Below, one piece after another: positions 42,004 to 50,224 of a stretch of DNA of 64,000 nucleotides (positions are counted from its first letter, which is position 1; the number at the start of each line of letters is the position of its first letter). The position numbers were made by a program, and so were the translations under genes. Location: the NCBI GenBank assembly GCA_900318255.1, contig ONJX01000012.1:37172-101171 (forward strand), written 5' to 3'. The notes under the pieces were generated by a model. The model did no database searches and had not been told where the DNA came from. It worked only from the letters and a program-made list of their open reading frames with translations. This DNA is from an uncultured Prevotellaceae bacterium (GTDB lineage Bacteria > Bacteroidota > Bacteroidia > Bacteroidales > Muribaculaceae).

Positions 42004-43635
42004 TTACATTGGCACTTCGGTCTTGCGTTGCTTGCTTGGCGGTGGTGGCACCGCAATGCCGCGGTTAGAGCTGGTGGGGTCGGTGCTGGCCTTTTTGCGT
42101 GGCGGAACACCGCCAGCTGGCGTCTGTGGCTTGGGCTCCTCAGGGGTAGCAACGGGTGCCTCGGGCACTTCTTTTTCTATCTCCTTGTAGTCATTCTTGT
42201 TATCAAAGGCATCGGGATAAGGGTCACCTTCCTTCACCCGTGGCACCTTCACATTGCTCCCAGTGGGTAAAGGAATATTGCTAACCCTTGGCGCCGGTGT
42301 CACCGACACGTTGCTGCCAGTGGGCGGCTGTCCCACATTGCTCTCGCCGTCAAAGGGCTCTAATGGCTCCTCGGGTACCACGTCATTAACAGGTATCTCC
42401 TTACTGATAATCACGTCGGGGTCGCTCGACTGCTCAGCCTTACTCTTCTCGGGCACCTCTTTGGCAGCTTCTTTCTTGTTGCCCAGCAGCAACAGAGCAG
42501 CTATCGCACCAATAAATAGCAAAGCGGCAATAAGCATCCACAGCGTGCGCTTCGACGATTTTTTTCTTGCTGGGGCGGGCATGGGTTGTGCGGGTGCTGC
42601 AGGAGTGGCGACAGTGGCTTGCGCCTCTTCGCCAGTCACAGTAGCAGCAGGCATCTCGCCATGCGACAACACCTCTTCCAGCTCATTATCGTCGAGGCCA
42701 TCGTCACCCATGAATGGCGGTGGAGTCTCGGGAGCGGGAGGCGGTGCGACGGGTGCCGGCGGCGGAGTGGGCGTGGCAGCTCTAGGTGTGAGAATCACAC
42801 TGCGACGCACCATCTTGTCGCACATCAGGCGCTCGGTGTTCACCAGCAAGTGGTCGCCGTCTTCCTTCTCCACACTCTCCACTTCAATAAGCAGGATGCT
42901 ATGGTTAGTGGGCACCACATCGGTGAGCATCTTGAGCGATGCCAACTTCTGGGCACTGCTCAGGCTGCTGTGGCACAGCACGTCCTTGAGTTTCTTATCG
43001 CTCAATGCGCTTGTAATGCCATCGCAGCACAACACAAAGTAGTCGCCAGCCTTGACATCGGTGATAAAAGCCACGTCGGGCACTGCCGCATTGCAAGGAC
43101 CTGGCAGCATAGCTCGGGTGAGCACATTCTTCTTGGCCGACGCATCGGCCTCGGCACGGGTGAGGCGGCCAGCAACAAAGAGGTCGTTGACCAGCGAGTG
43201 GTCGCGTGAGCGGTAGAGTATCTCCCGGCTTGAGGGACGCAGGTGATAGATGCGGGTGTTGCCAATGTGGGCTGCCGCCACGCCAAAGTCGCCAACCACG
43301 AGCATCGCCATAGTCGTGCCCATGGGGTAACGGCTAGGCTCAAAGTGCCCGTAAGTGGCATCGAGCTGGTCTTGCGCGTGAGCCACAGCACGGCGCACTG
43401 TCACTCCCGTGAGCTGCTGCGACAAGTCAACATTGTCGCTCATCCACTTGCCCAGGGCCTGTGCCACCACGGCACTAGCCACTTCGCTATGGGCATGGCC
43501 AGTAACGCCATCGCACAGGACAAACACCCTGTCGCTCGCCGTCACATTAGCCAAACTGGGGAACAGCGAGTTGCACTGCACCAGTGATTGCCCCTGTTCA
43601 CTGATTCCTAGCGGAGCTTTTATCTCTATTTTCAT
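42004..43635 (-). CDS. PP2C-family Ser/Thr phosphatase with membrane anchor and Pro-rich tail (543 aa)
   Basis: Start at ATG 43635; an in-frame extension to 43728 is unlikely. Residues about 1-240 are a PP2C domain: VFVLCDGVTGHAHSEVAS (metal-binding D-G), GTTMAMLVV, AAHIGNTRIYHLR, SRDHSLVNDL and YFVLCCDGITSALSDKK. Next comes a Pro-rich stretch (about 285-315), an acidic segment, one membrane helix at about 365-388 (LWMLIAALLFIGAIAALLLL) and a 150-residue Pro/Asn/Val-rich extracytoplasmic tail with three TGSNV repeats. It probably reverses Hanks-type kinase signalling, but no kinase gene is in the window. Confidence 0.93.
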   Translation of the reverse strand: MKIEIKAPLGISEQGQSLVQCNSLFPSLANVTASDRVFVLCDGVTGHAHSEVASAVVAQALGKWMSDNVDLSQQLTGVTVRRAVAHAQDQLDATYGHFEPSRYPMGTTMAMLVVGDFGVAAAHIGNTRIYHLRPSSREILYRSRDHSLVNDLFVAGRLTRAEADASAKKNVLTRAMLPGPCNAAVPDVAFITDVKAGDYFVLCCDGITSALSDKKLKDVLCHSSLSSAQKLASLKMLTDVVPTNHSILLIEVESVEKEDGDHLLVNTERLMCDKMVRRSVILTPRAATPTPPPAPVAPPPAPETPPPFMGDDGLDDNELEEVLSHGEMPAATVTGEEAQATVATPAAPAQPMPAPARKKSSKRTLWMLIAALLFIGAIAALLLLGNKKEAAKEVPEKSKAEQSSDPDVIISKEIPVNDVVPEEPLEPFDGESNVGQPPTGSNVSVTPAPRVSNIPLPTGSNVKVPRVKEGDPYPDAFDNKNDYKEIEKEVPEAPVATPEEPKPQTPAGGVPPRKKASTDPTSSNRGIAVPPPPSKQRKTEVPM

Positions 43636-43746
43636 TGTTATCTTTTTTTCGTTATTTATAATAACGTAAACATATACCAATAAATTGCTTTTTCTTGATG
43701 CCATTCCAAAAAAATAGGCCCAGAACAATTTATAAAACGTCGCTTA

Positions 43747-43778
43747 TTTGCTTATGAAAAAATTATTATTTAACTTTG
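43747..43778 (+). promoter_or_regulatory. Promoter of the aldolase gene
   Basis: TTTG 43747-43750, 20-nt spacer, TAACTTTG 43771-43778. Leader about 56 nt. Confidence 0.75.
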
Positions 43779-43839
43779 CGGTCAGAATATTGCAAACACA
43801 ATAGAATTTCAAGTTCTAAATTTTTTAAACAAATTTATT

Positions 43840-44841
43840 ATGGTAAGTTACAAGGAATTAGGCCTGGTCAACACCCGCGAGATGTTTGCTAAGGCAATCA
43901 ATGGAGGTTATGCTATTCCCGCCTTCAATTTCAACAACATGGAGCAGCTTCAGGCTATCATCAAGGCTAGCGCCGAGACTAAATCGCCAGTAATCCTGCA
44001 AGTTTCGAAAGGTGCGCGCAACTACGCCAACCAAACCCTGCTGCGCTACATGGCACAGGGTGCCGTAGAGTATGCCAAGGAGCTGGGATGGGAGCATCCA
44101 CAAATCTGCCTCCACCTCGACCACGGCGACACCTTTGAGCTGTGCAAGAGCTGTGTTGACTTTGGCTTCTCGAGCGTGATGATCGACGGCAGCTCACTGC
44201 CCTATGAGGAGAACATTGCCTTGACAAAGAAGGTTGTGGAGTATGCTCACCAGTATGACGTTACTGTAGAGGCCGAGCTTGGCGTGCTCGCCGGCGTGGA
44301 AGACGACGTGCAGGCCGAGGAGTCGCACTACACTAAGCCCGAGGAGGTTATCGACTTCGCCACCCGCACCGGCTGCGACTCACTGGCAATCTCCATTGGC
44401 ACCAGCCATGGCGCTTACAAGTTCAAACCCGAGCAGTGTACCCGCGACCCCAAGACTGGCAAGCTCGTTCCTCCCCCACTGGCCTTCGACGTGCTCGACG
44501 CCATCATGGAGAAACTTCCTGGCTTCCCCATCGTGCTCCACGGCTCATCGTCGGTGCCCCAAGAGTATGTTGACATCATCAACACTTACGGTGGCAAGAT
44601 GCCCGATGCCGTAGGCATCCCCGAGGAGCAGCTGCGCAAGGCCGCCAAGAGTGCCGTGTGCAAGATCAACATCGACAGCGACAGCCGCCTCGCGTTCACT
44701 GCCGCCGTGCGCAAAGTGTTCGCTGAGAAACCCGGCGAGTTCGACCCACGCAAGTATTGCGGTCCCGCTCGCGACGAGATGACCAAGCTCTACAAGCACA
44801 AAATCATCGAGGTGCTAGGCAGCAACGGCAAAGCCGAATAA
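43840..44841 (+). CDS. fba: Class II fructose-1,6-bisphosphate aldolase (333 aa)
   Basis: A zinc-dependent glycolytic aldolase. Zinc His ligands lie in ICLHLDHGDTFE (with catalytic Asp), AISIGTSHGAYKF and PIVLHGSSSVPQ; the phosphate loop GSS and CKINIDSDSRLAFTAAVRK are in place, and YDVTVEAELGVLAGVEDDV is the class II signature. Opening VNTREMFAKAINGGYAIPAF and length are standard. It has its own two-box promoter and an 11-bp terminator (44946-44983), so it is monocistronic. Confidence 0.97.
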   Translation: MVSYKELGLVNTREMFAKAINGGYAIPAFNFNNMEQLQAIIKASAETKSPVILQVSKGARNYANQTLLRYMAQGAVEYAKELGWEHPQICLHLDHGDTFELCKSCVDFGFSSVMIDGSSLPYEENIALTKKVVEYAHQYDVTVEAELGVLAGVEDDVQAEESHYTKPEEVIDFATRTGCDSLAISIGTSHGAYKFKPEQCTRDPKTGKLVPPPLAFDVLDAIMEKLPGFPIVLHGSSSVPQEYVDIINTYGGKMPDAVGIPEEQLRKAAKSAVCKINIDSDSRLAFTAAVRKVFAEKPGEFDPRKYCGPARDEMTKLYKHKIIEVLGSNGKAE

Positions 44842-44849
44842 CTTTATAA

Positions 44850-44880
44850 GAGTTAAGTGTTAAGAGTTAAGTGTTAAGTA
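44850..44880. repeat. AGTTAAGTGTTAAG tract
   Basis: Three units of (A)AGAGTTAAGTGTTA directly after the aldolase gene; reverse-complement version of the ACTTAACACTTAA tracts at 46.8, 47.1, 49.6 and 58.6 kb. Confidence 0.7.
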
Positions 44881-44945
44881 GGGACGAGGCCTTAATCGAC
44901 CGCTCGGCATTTAATTCTTAAATCCACAAGATACTTCAGAATAAA

Positions 44946-44983
44946 ACTCACGGGCACACGAAACATGCTCGTGAGTTTTTTTT
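44946..44983 (+). terminator. Terminator of the aldolase gene
   Basis: ACTCACGGGCA (44946-44956) pairs with TGCTCGTGAGT (44966-44976) over 11 bp with one G-U, 9-nt loop, followed by eight T. Confidence 0.9.
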
Positions 44984-45095
44984 GTCAAGAAATAGCTCAT
45001 TATTGCCATAAAATTATTATTTTTGCAGTTTGAATAATAAAAACACAAGAATTTTGAGCCGTAAACAAATAGCTAAGTAAATCATAAATTATAAC

Positions 45096-46685
45096 ATGAA
45101 GAAATTTTTTTATATCTGCTCGTTCTTGGTGGCACTGGTGGCTATGTGCTCTTGTGGCAACAAGGATAATGGCATTTATCCTTTTAAGGAGGAGACCAAA
45201 TACCTTACAGTGAGGCTGCAAGGCAGCGACAAATGGAGCATCATCAACATCGACAATGGCGACATCGTGGCCAAGAACGCCATCAGCGGCGAGCCCTCGG
45301 CAGTGCATGAAGACATGTTCTACGTCTATGACAACGAGACGGCACGCATCAATTATTATAATGTGGCTGACTGCTCTAAACCCGTGAACAGCAAGCCCTA
45401 CTGCTCGGCCACGAGCTTCAACGGCGGCTATGCCGTCGCCTGCCTGCCAGGCGAGGACTTGCAGGTCATTGACAAGAACTGCGCCACGGTTAAGAAATTG
45501 CCACCAAGCATCAACACGGCATCGCTATTCCTGGGCGACCTTGCTATGGTGAAAGACGACATGGGGCTTAGCGGCTTCATCGACACTAAGGGCGACACCG
45601 TGATAGGGCCACACCTGGGGCTTGCTAATGCCTTCCTCTTCGACGATGCCGCACTAGTATCGGAGAGCCAGGTCGCCGACACCACCGCAGTGTCGAGCCT
45701 TGTGGTCATCAACAAAAAAGGCGAGAAACTCTTCGACTTCGACAGCGACAAGTACATGCCCATCAACCGATATTTCATCAACGGCACGCTCAAGGTGATG
45801 CTCATCAAAGACAAGAAAATTGCCTATCTCGACAAGAAAGGTCAGGAGACCACCGACACGCTAGCCCTGCCCAAGAAGATTGCTCAAGCCGGCTATCGCG
45901 ACGTCAAGCACATTGGCAACGACCGCTACATGGTCATCAAGGGCGACCGCATGGGGCTCGTAGATAGCAATAACGACACACTTATCAACACCATGTATGA
46001 CGGCATCATCAACATCACCCCAAGCCGATTTATCGTTGCTCAAGACTCGGTGATGACGATAGTTGATGAGAAAGGCAAGCCGGTGGGAAACGCCAAGTTT
46101 GTTGACTTTATCGACAGCAACAACTTTGAAGAGGCGGCAGGACGAGGCTATGTCAACACCGGCAAGGTGGCGGCAACCATCCTGCAACTCTTCGACAAGG
46201 ATGCCGTGTTCAACGCACGCAAGGGTGCCACTCTCATGGAGATAAACCAGGTGGTGGGTGTAAATCCCGAGAATTATGTGGGCGCTACCGACCTCTCTGG
46301 GCCACTGCCACCACTTATTTTCACCTATCATTTCGACCGAGAAATCGCTTCCTTAACAGCCACTACACCCAGCACCAACGACAGCGTCCCTGCCGCTGCA
46401 ACAACAGCACAGTCGTCGGCACAGTTCAACTACAATGCCGTGGTTAAAGGCGTGACCCTGCAGTTCCCCGTGAGGGAGTGCAAGCCAGGCACCGAGGAGG
46501 AGATTCTGCAGATCATCAGCCAGCAAATGGGCAAGAAAGGCTTTGGCATCAACGACGACGGCACATTCACCAGCGACGACGGCTGTGTGGTGGTAATGGG
46601 CTACGAGAAGGGAATCTTCCTTCTCAACTACTACTTCGACAACTCAAATGTGAAACCACTGCAACGAGTGAGCCGAACGAACTGA
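45096..46685 (+). CDS. WG-repeat lipoprotein (529 aa)
   Basis: SPII signal with MCSC (Cys20). The mature chain is built of WG/KWG-type beta repeats, for example WSIINIDNGDIVAKNAI, GFIDTKGDTVIGPHLGLANA, MGLVDSNNDTLINTMYDGII and MTIVDEKGKPVGNAKFVDF, giving a propeller-like surface protein. The last 140 residues form a different domain (VVKGVTLQFPVRECKPG, GINDDGTFTSDDGCVVVM). A TATTTTTG box is at 45018-45025, without an evident upstream box. Ligand unknown. Confidence 0.88.
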   Translation: MKKFFYICSFLVALVAMCSCGNKDNGIYPFKEETKYLTVRLQGSDKWSIINIDNGDIVAKNAISGEPSAVHEDMFYVYDNETARINYYNVADCSKPVNSKPYCSATSFNGGYAVACLPGEDLQVIDKNCATVKKLPPSINTASLFLGDLAMVKDDMGLSGFIDTKGDTVIGPHLGLANAFLFDDAALVSESQVADTTAVSSLVVINKKGEKLFDFDSDKYMPINRYFINGTLKVMLIKDKKIAYLDKKGQETTDTLALPKKIAQAGYRDVKHIGNDRYMVIKGDRMGLVDSNNDTLINTMYDGIINITPSRFIVAQDSVMTIVDEKGKPVGNAKFVDFIDSNNFEEAAGRGYVNTGKVAATILQLFDKDAVFNARKGATLMEINQVVGVNPENYVGATDLSGPLPPLIFTYHFDREIASLTATTPSTNDSVPAAATTAQSSAQFNYNAVVKGVTLQFPVRECKPGTEEEILQIISQQMGKKGFGINDDGTFTSDDGCVVVMGYEKGIFLLNYYFDNSNVKPLQRVSRTN

Positions 46686-46828
46686 TGCACAAGCAGAGGA
46701 TAATTAGAATTTTTAGTTAATATATAAGGACAACTCCCCCACACCATTCCCAATCACGCTTCAGAAATATGGCATGATTTTTGCTCTAAATAATTTAGAA
46801 GCACTTAACAACTTAACACTTACAAATC

Positions 46829-46987
46829 ATGTCCTGCATTAGAGTTATATTAGCTATCATCTTTCCACCACTAGCAGTGGTTGACAAAGGCTGTGGGTCG
46901 TTTCTCATCACTTTCATCCTCACTTGCTGCGGATGGGTTCCTGGTGTGATTGCAGCACTCGTGATTCTAAACAACAATGGCACATAA
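46829..46987 (+). CDS. YqaE/Pmp3-family membrane miniprotein (52 aa)
   Basis: ATG 46829 to TAA 46985-46987. Translation begins MSCIRVILAIIFPPLAVVDK and continues with GCGSFLITFILTCCGWVPGV; the FPP-hAVhhxxGC motif and a second helix ending GWxPGVI are the signature of the Pmp3/UPF0057 family of two-helix stress-induced proteins, which affect membrane potential in yeast and plants. Its length is standard. A close paralogue is encoded 130 nt downstream, so the pair likely arose by duplication. Confidence 0.9.
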   Translation: MSCIRVILAIIFPPLAVVDKGCGSFLITFILTCCGWVPGVIAALVILNNNGT

Positions 46988-47079
46988 ACTGGCTTATAAC
47001 CAAGAATAAAATCAAGGGCTATAAGAAGGGAATGTTCCTAATGTAGAATGCGAAATGAACGCGCCGTCAGGCGCACACT

Positions 47080-47110
47080 TAAAACTTAACACTTAAAACT
47101 TAACACTTAA
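47080..47110. repeat. ACTTAAAACTTAACACTTAA tract
   Basis: Tandem ACTTAAA(C)/ACTTAACA units between the two Pmp3-type genes, ending 8 nt before the TTG start of the second. The same word recurs at 46797-46822, 49609-49634 and 58594-58625. Confidence 0.7.
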
Positions 47111-47117
47111 AGCAGTT

Positions 47118-47429
47118 TTGTCTTGGAAGAGAAAAATATTGGCGGTTGTGTTCCCACCCTTTGCCGTGGTCGATAAAGGGTGCGGCACCTATCTCATTGC
47201 CTTCATTCTCACGTGCTTGGGGTGGATACCAGGTGTGATTTACGCCTTTGCCTACTTCTGGTGGGAGAAACGTCACCCCAGCAAGGAAGGCCAAGTGAGC
47301 AAGATGCAGAGCAAGACCTCTACTAAGAGCAACACCAGTAGCGGCACCCCGCAGCAGTCGCCTTTCAACCGCCCCCGCAGGATGCCAAGCAACAACAATA
47401 ATCAGTCTAGTGGCTGGCAACGATGGTAA
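47118..47429 (+). CDS. YqaE/Pmp3-family protein with hydrophilic tail (103 aa), TTG start
   Basis: The frame begins with TTG 47118. Its product (M)SWKRKILAVVFPPFAVVDK then GCGTYLIAFILTCLGWIPGV aligns residue for residue with the 52-aa paralogue just upstream, whose ATG occupies the same position, so the TTG start is well supported. After the two helices comes a 55-residue basic, Ser/Asn/Gln-rich tail (KTSTKSNTSSGTPQQSPFN and PSNNNNQSS) absent from the paralogue. No ATG lies in frame before the conserved part. Its 3' end overlaps the Fur-type gene by 7 nt. Confidence 0.88.
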   Translation: MSWKRKILAVVFPPFAVVDKGCGTYLIAFILTCLGWIPGVIYAFAYFWWEKRHPSKEGQVSKMQSKTSTKSNTSSGTPQQSPFNRPRRMPSNNNNQSSGWQRW

Positions 47430-47878
47430 CTATGGACAAAGACAAGCACATCACTGACCTGCTAGAGCAGCGCGACATCAAGCCCACTGCCATGCGCATC
47501 CTCGTGCTCAAGGCAATGACCAGCTGCGACGATGCCTTCTCGCTGCAAAGCCTCGAGGACAAGCTCGACACGGTGGATAAATCCACCATATACCGCTGCA
47601 TCACCCTGTTTCTCACCCACCACCTCATCCACGCCATCGACGACGGCACTGGCTCACTCAAGTATGCCGTGTGCCAAGCTTGTTGCCACTGCGGTGAGGA
47701 GGGCGAGCATCTGGGCGACATGCACGCCCACTTCTACTGCGAGCGATGCCAGCGCACCTTCTGCCTGAGCCGCATTGCTGCACCGGTGGTGGCACTGCCC
47801 GGCAATTTCATGGTTCATAGCATCAACTACGTGCTCAAGGGCCTGTGCCCGCAGTGCAGCTCGCTTGAGCAGGATTAA
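47423..47878 (+). CDS. Fur-family transcriptional regulator (151 aa)
   Basis: Winged-helix DNA-binding half: ITDLLEQRDIKPTAMRILVL, KAMTSCDDAFSLQSLEDKLD and VDKSTIYRCITLFLTHHLIH, the Fur recognition helix. C-terminal half: HLGDMHAHFYCERCQRTFCL and a final LCPQCSS, giving the structural CxxC...CxxC zinc site, with the His-rich H-x-H-F-x-C region. It lies nearer to Zur/PerR-like members of Bacteroidota than to classical Fur, but the metal sensed cannot be read off. Start at 47423 or at Met4 (47432). It overlaps the Pmp3-like gene by 7 nt. Confidence 0.93.
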   Translation: MVTMDKDKHITDLLEQRDIKPTAMRILVLKAMTSCDDAFSLQSLEDKLDTVDKSTIYRCITLFLTHHLIHAIDDGTGSLKYAVCQACCHCGEEGEHLGDMHAHFYCERCQRTFCLSRIAAPVVALPGNFMVHSINYVLKGLCPQCSSLEQD

Positions 47879-48071
47879 CCGGCCCACCTAAACTTCTATA
47901 GTTTTGGCTCGTTTATCTATAAAAAAACTCCAGTCACCCATTTTGGGTAGGGTATGACAAGAAAGCAATTAAACTAAAGGGTAATAATTGAGTCAAAACA
48001 ATACATTGCTGGTCACAGCACGACTGGTAAACACAATAAACATTATTACAAACAACAAAATATCAGCGAAT

Positions 48072-49607
48072 ATGAAAAGTTTTTATTACACATTATCAAG
48101 CGTAGCGCTCTCGGTGGCAATCTTTGCCCTCGCAGCGCCAGCTTCGGCGCAGGGCCGAAGACCATCAGGGCATGGCGGTGGCAATGACCGACCAAGACAG
48201 TCAATGCAACAACAAGCCCCGTCGAGCAACCGCAGCGCGGCAACTCCGCAAGCGCGTCCTAGCGCCCCAAGTAGTCGCAGTGCGGCAACCCCACAGACAC
48301 GCCCCAGCAGCAATCGCCCGTCTTACTCTACACCTGGCGGCGACAACCGTCCACACGGTGGTGGCAACCACGGTGGCGGCAATTTTGGTGGCGGCAGAAA
48401 CCATGGCAACGACAACAAGGGCTACCAAAACCAGCGCCCTAACGCTAATCCTGGTCGCCCCATGAACAACACGAACTTCAACAACCGCAGCTACACACCA
48501 TCCGACCAAATCAACAAGGGCAACAGCATGAACCCCAGGCCCGGTAACCAGCGTCCCGGCAATGGCGGCAACCAGCGTCCTGGCGGCAATGGCGGCAACC
48601 AGCGCCCCGGCAATGGCGACAACTACCGTCCTGGTGGCAACAACGGCGGCGGCAATGTGAACCCAGGCAATGGCAACCATCGTCCTGGTGGCAACAACGG
48701 CGGCGGCAATGTGAACCCAGGCAATGGCAACCATCGTCCTGGTGGAGGACATGGCGGCAACAATGGCAACAACTATCGTCCAGGCAACGGCGACAACCAT
48801 CGTCCTGGTGGAGGACATGGCGGCAACAATGGCAACAACTATCGTCCAGGCAACGGCGACAACCATCGTCCCGGTGGAGGACATAGCGGTAACTACCGTC
48901 CCGACAACAACTGGCATGGCGGCGGTCACGGCAACGAGCATCGCCCTGGCGGTGGACCAAGCCATCACCGTCCCGGTGGACCACATCACGGAGGCATCAA
49001 CCACGGCGGCCCACGTCCCGACTACAACCGCTATCGCTGGCACAGCGACGTGCGTCCACGCGGACCACGCGACCGCTGGTACGACTACTACCGCCACAAC
49101 CGCTGGAGCTGGCGTGCCCCAATCGCTCCTCCTTATCGTCAGTGGCGTCCACGCATCGTGTGGTACTATCGCCCCATCATCCCCACAGGCTATCGTTACT
49201 ATGTATCGGCACCTATCATCTCGGGAGTTTTGGGACTGGAGTTTGGCACCTATCTCGATGCTTCGCTCAACTACCTCTATTACAACGGCTATGACATCGA
49301 CGGATATCAGGACAACGTGGTATATCTGCGCGACGTGAACATGATGGGATACAGCTGGCCCGACGTGATGCTGCAATACGACAGCAATGGCGGAATGTAC
49401 TATGCCGAGTTTGTCACCTCCACATCCTATCAAGACGACTACCGCTTCCGCAGCCTCTACAACTCGCTGTGTACCACCTTTGGAACACCTATCAACAGCG
49501 GTAACGGCCACTTCTCGTGGTACGGACGCAACGGCAGCGGATTTGTCAACCTCAACACCATGTACGACGGCGGACGCTTCTTCACAGTACTCACCTTCGG
49601 TGTGTAG
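48072..49607 (+). CDS. Secreted Gly/Asn/His/Pro/Arg-repeat protein (511 aa)
   Basis: Start at ATG 48072 gives a signal peptide (ends PASAQ); the frame is open back to 47988 but without leader. Residues about 25-330 are low complexity: GNHRPGGN/GGGNVNPGNGNHRPG units and GDNHRPGGGHGGNNGNNYRP units, encoded by near-identical direct DNA repeats of 54 and 66 bp at about 48633-48890. From about 340 a folded domain follows (YRWHSDVRPRGPRDRWYDYY, YRQWRPRIVWYYRPIIPTGY, SGVLGLEFGTYLDASLNYLY). An extracellular adhesive, metal-binding (His-rich) or structural role is possible. Followed by a 14-bp terminator. Confidence 0.88.
   Translation: MKSFYYTLSSVALSVAIFALAAPASAQGRRPSGHGGGNDRPRQSMQQQAPSSNRSAATPQARPSAPSSRSAATPQTRPSSNRPSYSTPGGDNRPHGGGNHGGGNFGGGRNHGNDNKGYQNQRPNANPGRPMNNTNFNNRSYTPSDQINKGNSMNPRPGNQRPGNGGNQRPGGNGGNQRPGNGDNYRPGGNNGGGNVNPGNGNHRPGGNNGGGNVNPGNGNHRPGGGHGGNNGNNYRPGNGDNHRPGGGHGGNNGNNYRPGNGDNHRPGGGHSGNYRPDNNWHGGGHGNEHRPGGGPSHHRPGGPHHGGINHGGPRPDYNRYRWHSDVRPRGPRDRWYDYYRHNRWSWRAPIAPPYRQWRPRIVWYYRPIIPTGYRYYVSAPIISGVLGLEFGTYLDASLNYLYYNGYDIDGYQDNVVYLRDVNMMGYSWPDVMLQYDSNGGMYYAEFVTSTSYQDDYRFRSLYNSLCTTFGTPINSGNGHFSWYGRNGSGFVNLNTMYDGGRFFTVLTFGV
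48633..48890. repeat. In-frame coding direct repeats
   Basis: Two near-identical 54-bp units (GGTGGCAACAACGGCGGCGG start) followed by two near-identical 66-bp units (GGTGGAGGACATGGCGGCAA start). Both lengths are multiples of three, so unit gain or loss keeps the frame. Confidence 0.8.
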
Positions 49608-49668
49608 AACTTAACACTTTACACTTTACACTTAGAATTATTCCCTTTTCATATTTTGCTCAACCAAC

Positions 49669-49708
49669 GGCGTCGCTTCAAGCAACCTTGAAGTGGCGCC
49701 TTTTTTTT
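49669..49708 (+). terminator. Terminator of the repeat-protein gene
   Basis: GGCGTCGCTTCAAG (49669-49682) pairs with CTTGAAGTGGCGCC (49687-49700) over 14 bp with two G-U pairs, CAAC loop, followed by eight T. Confidence 0.92.
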
Positions 49709-49753
49709 GCAACTACCATTACCTTGTTTGCTCGTCAGCTTGTTTGCTCGTCA

Positions 49754-49785
49754 TTTGCATTATTGCAGAATTCTGTGTAATTTTG
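49754..49785 (+). promoter_or_regulatory. Promoter abutting the DUF4286 gene start
   Basis: TTTG 49754-49757, 20-nt spacer, TAATTTTG 49778-49785. Using the 6-nt box-to-start distance of ffs, transcription would begin exactly at ATG 49791. Confidence 0.75.
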
Positions 49786-49790
49786 CACTG

Positions 49791-50120
49791 ATGATTATCT
49801 GCAACACTACATATCATGTCGATTGCACTGTGAGCGGCGAGTTTATCGACTGGATGAATGAGTGCTACCTGCCTCAAGCCACGAGCAACGGGCTCGTGAG
49901 CCACCCTAGATTGATGCGACTGATGGGGCACAATGAGGGCGGGGCGTGCTTTGCCGTGCAGCTTGAGGCCACCTCGCTCAAAAACTTGCAGCAGTGGAAT
50001 CAGCAGGTGGGCAAAGCACTGCACCAGGCAATCATCAACCGCTTTGGCAACAAAGTGGCAGGCTTCACCACCTTTATGGAAGAAATTTCTCTTAAGTGTG
50101 AAGTTTTAAGTGTGAAGTAG
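49791..50120 (+). CDS. DUF4286 family protein (109 aa)
   Basis: A small cytoplasmic ferredoxin-like-fold protein. The DUF4286 pattern is visible: IICNTTYHVDCTVSGEFIDW, then PQATSNGLVSHPRLMRLMGH and GGACFAVQLEATSLKNLQQW. The ATG at 49791 gives family length and lies right at the predicted transcription start; a longer frame to 49707 crosses the promoter and the previous terminator and is rejected. The function of the family is unknown; it commonly sits near ruvC in Bacteroidales, as here. Confidence 0.92.
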   Translation: MIICNTTYHVDCTVSGEFIDWMNECYLPQATSNGLVSHPRLMRLMGHNEGGACFAVQLEATSLKNLQQWNQQVGKALHQAIINRFGNKVAGFTTFMEEISLKCEVLSVK

Positions 50121-50121
50121 G

Positions 50122-50139
50122 GACAAGGCGTGCCTTGTC
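50122..50139. repeat. Dispersed intergenic palindrome before ruvC
   Basis: GACAAGGC-GT-GCCTTGTC preceded by AGTAGG and followed by AGCCCATAATCTCACCACTG and TCTTCCATAAACC, then ATAAACGAGAAACG units up to the ruvC start. Confidence 0.75.
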
Positions 50140-50224
50140 AGCCCATAATCTCACCACTGTCTTCCATAAACCATAAACGAGAAACGAGAAACGAAAAACC
50201 ATAAACCATAAACGAGAAACGACA

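Noticed and set aside
48201..49511. 436-codon minus-strand frame opposite the Gly/Asn repeat protein
   Set aside because: Val/Ala/Met/Thr-only composition is the mirror of GGN/CAT-type codons in the repeats; the plus-strand frame has a signal peptide and a terminator.
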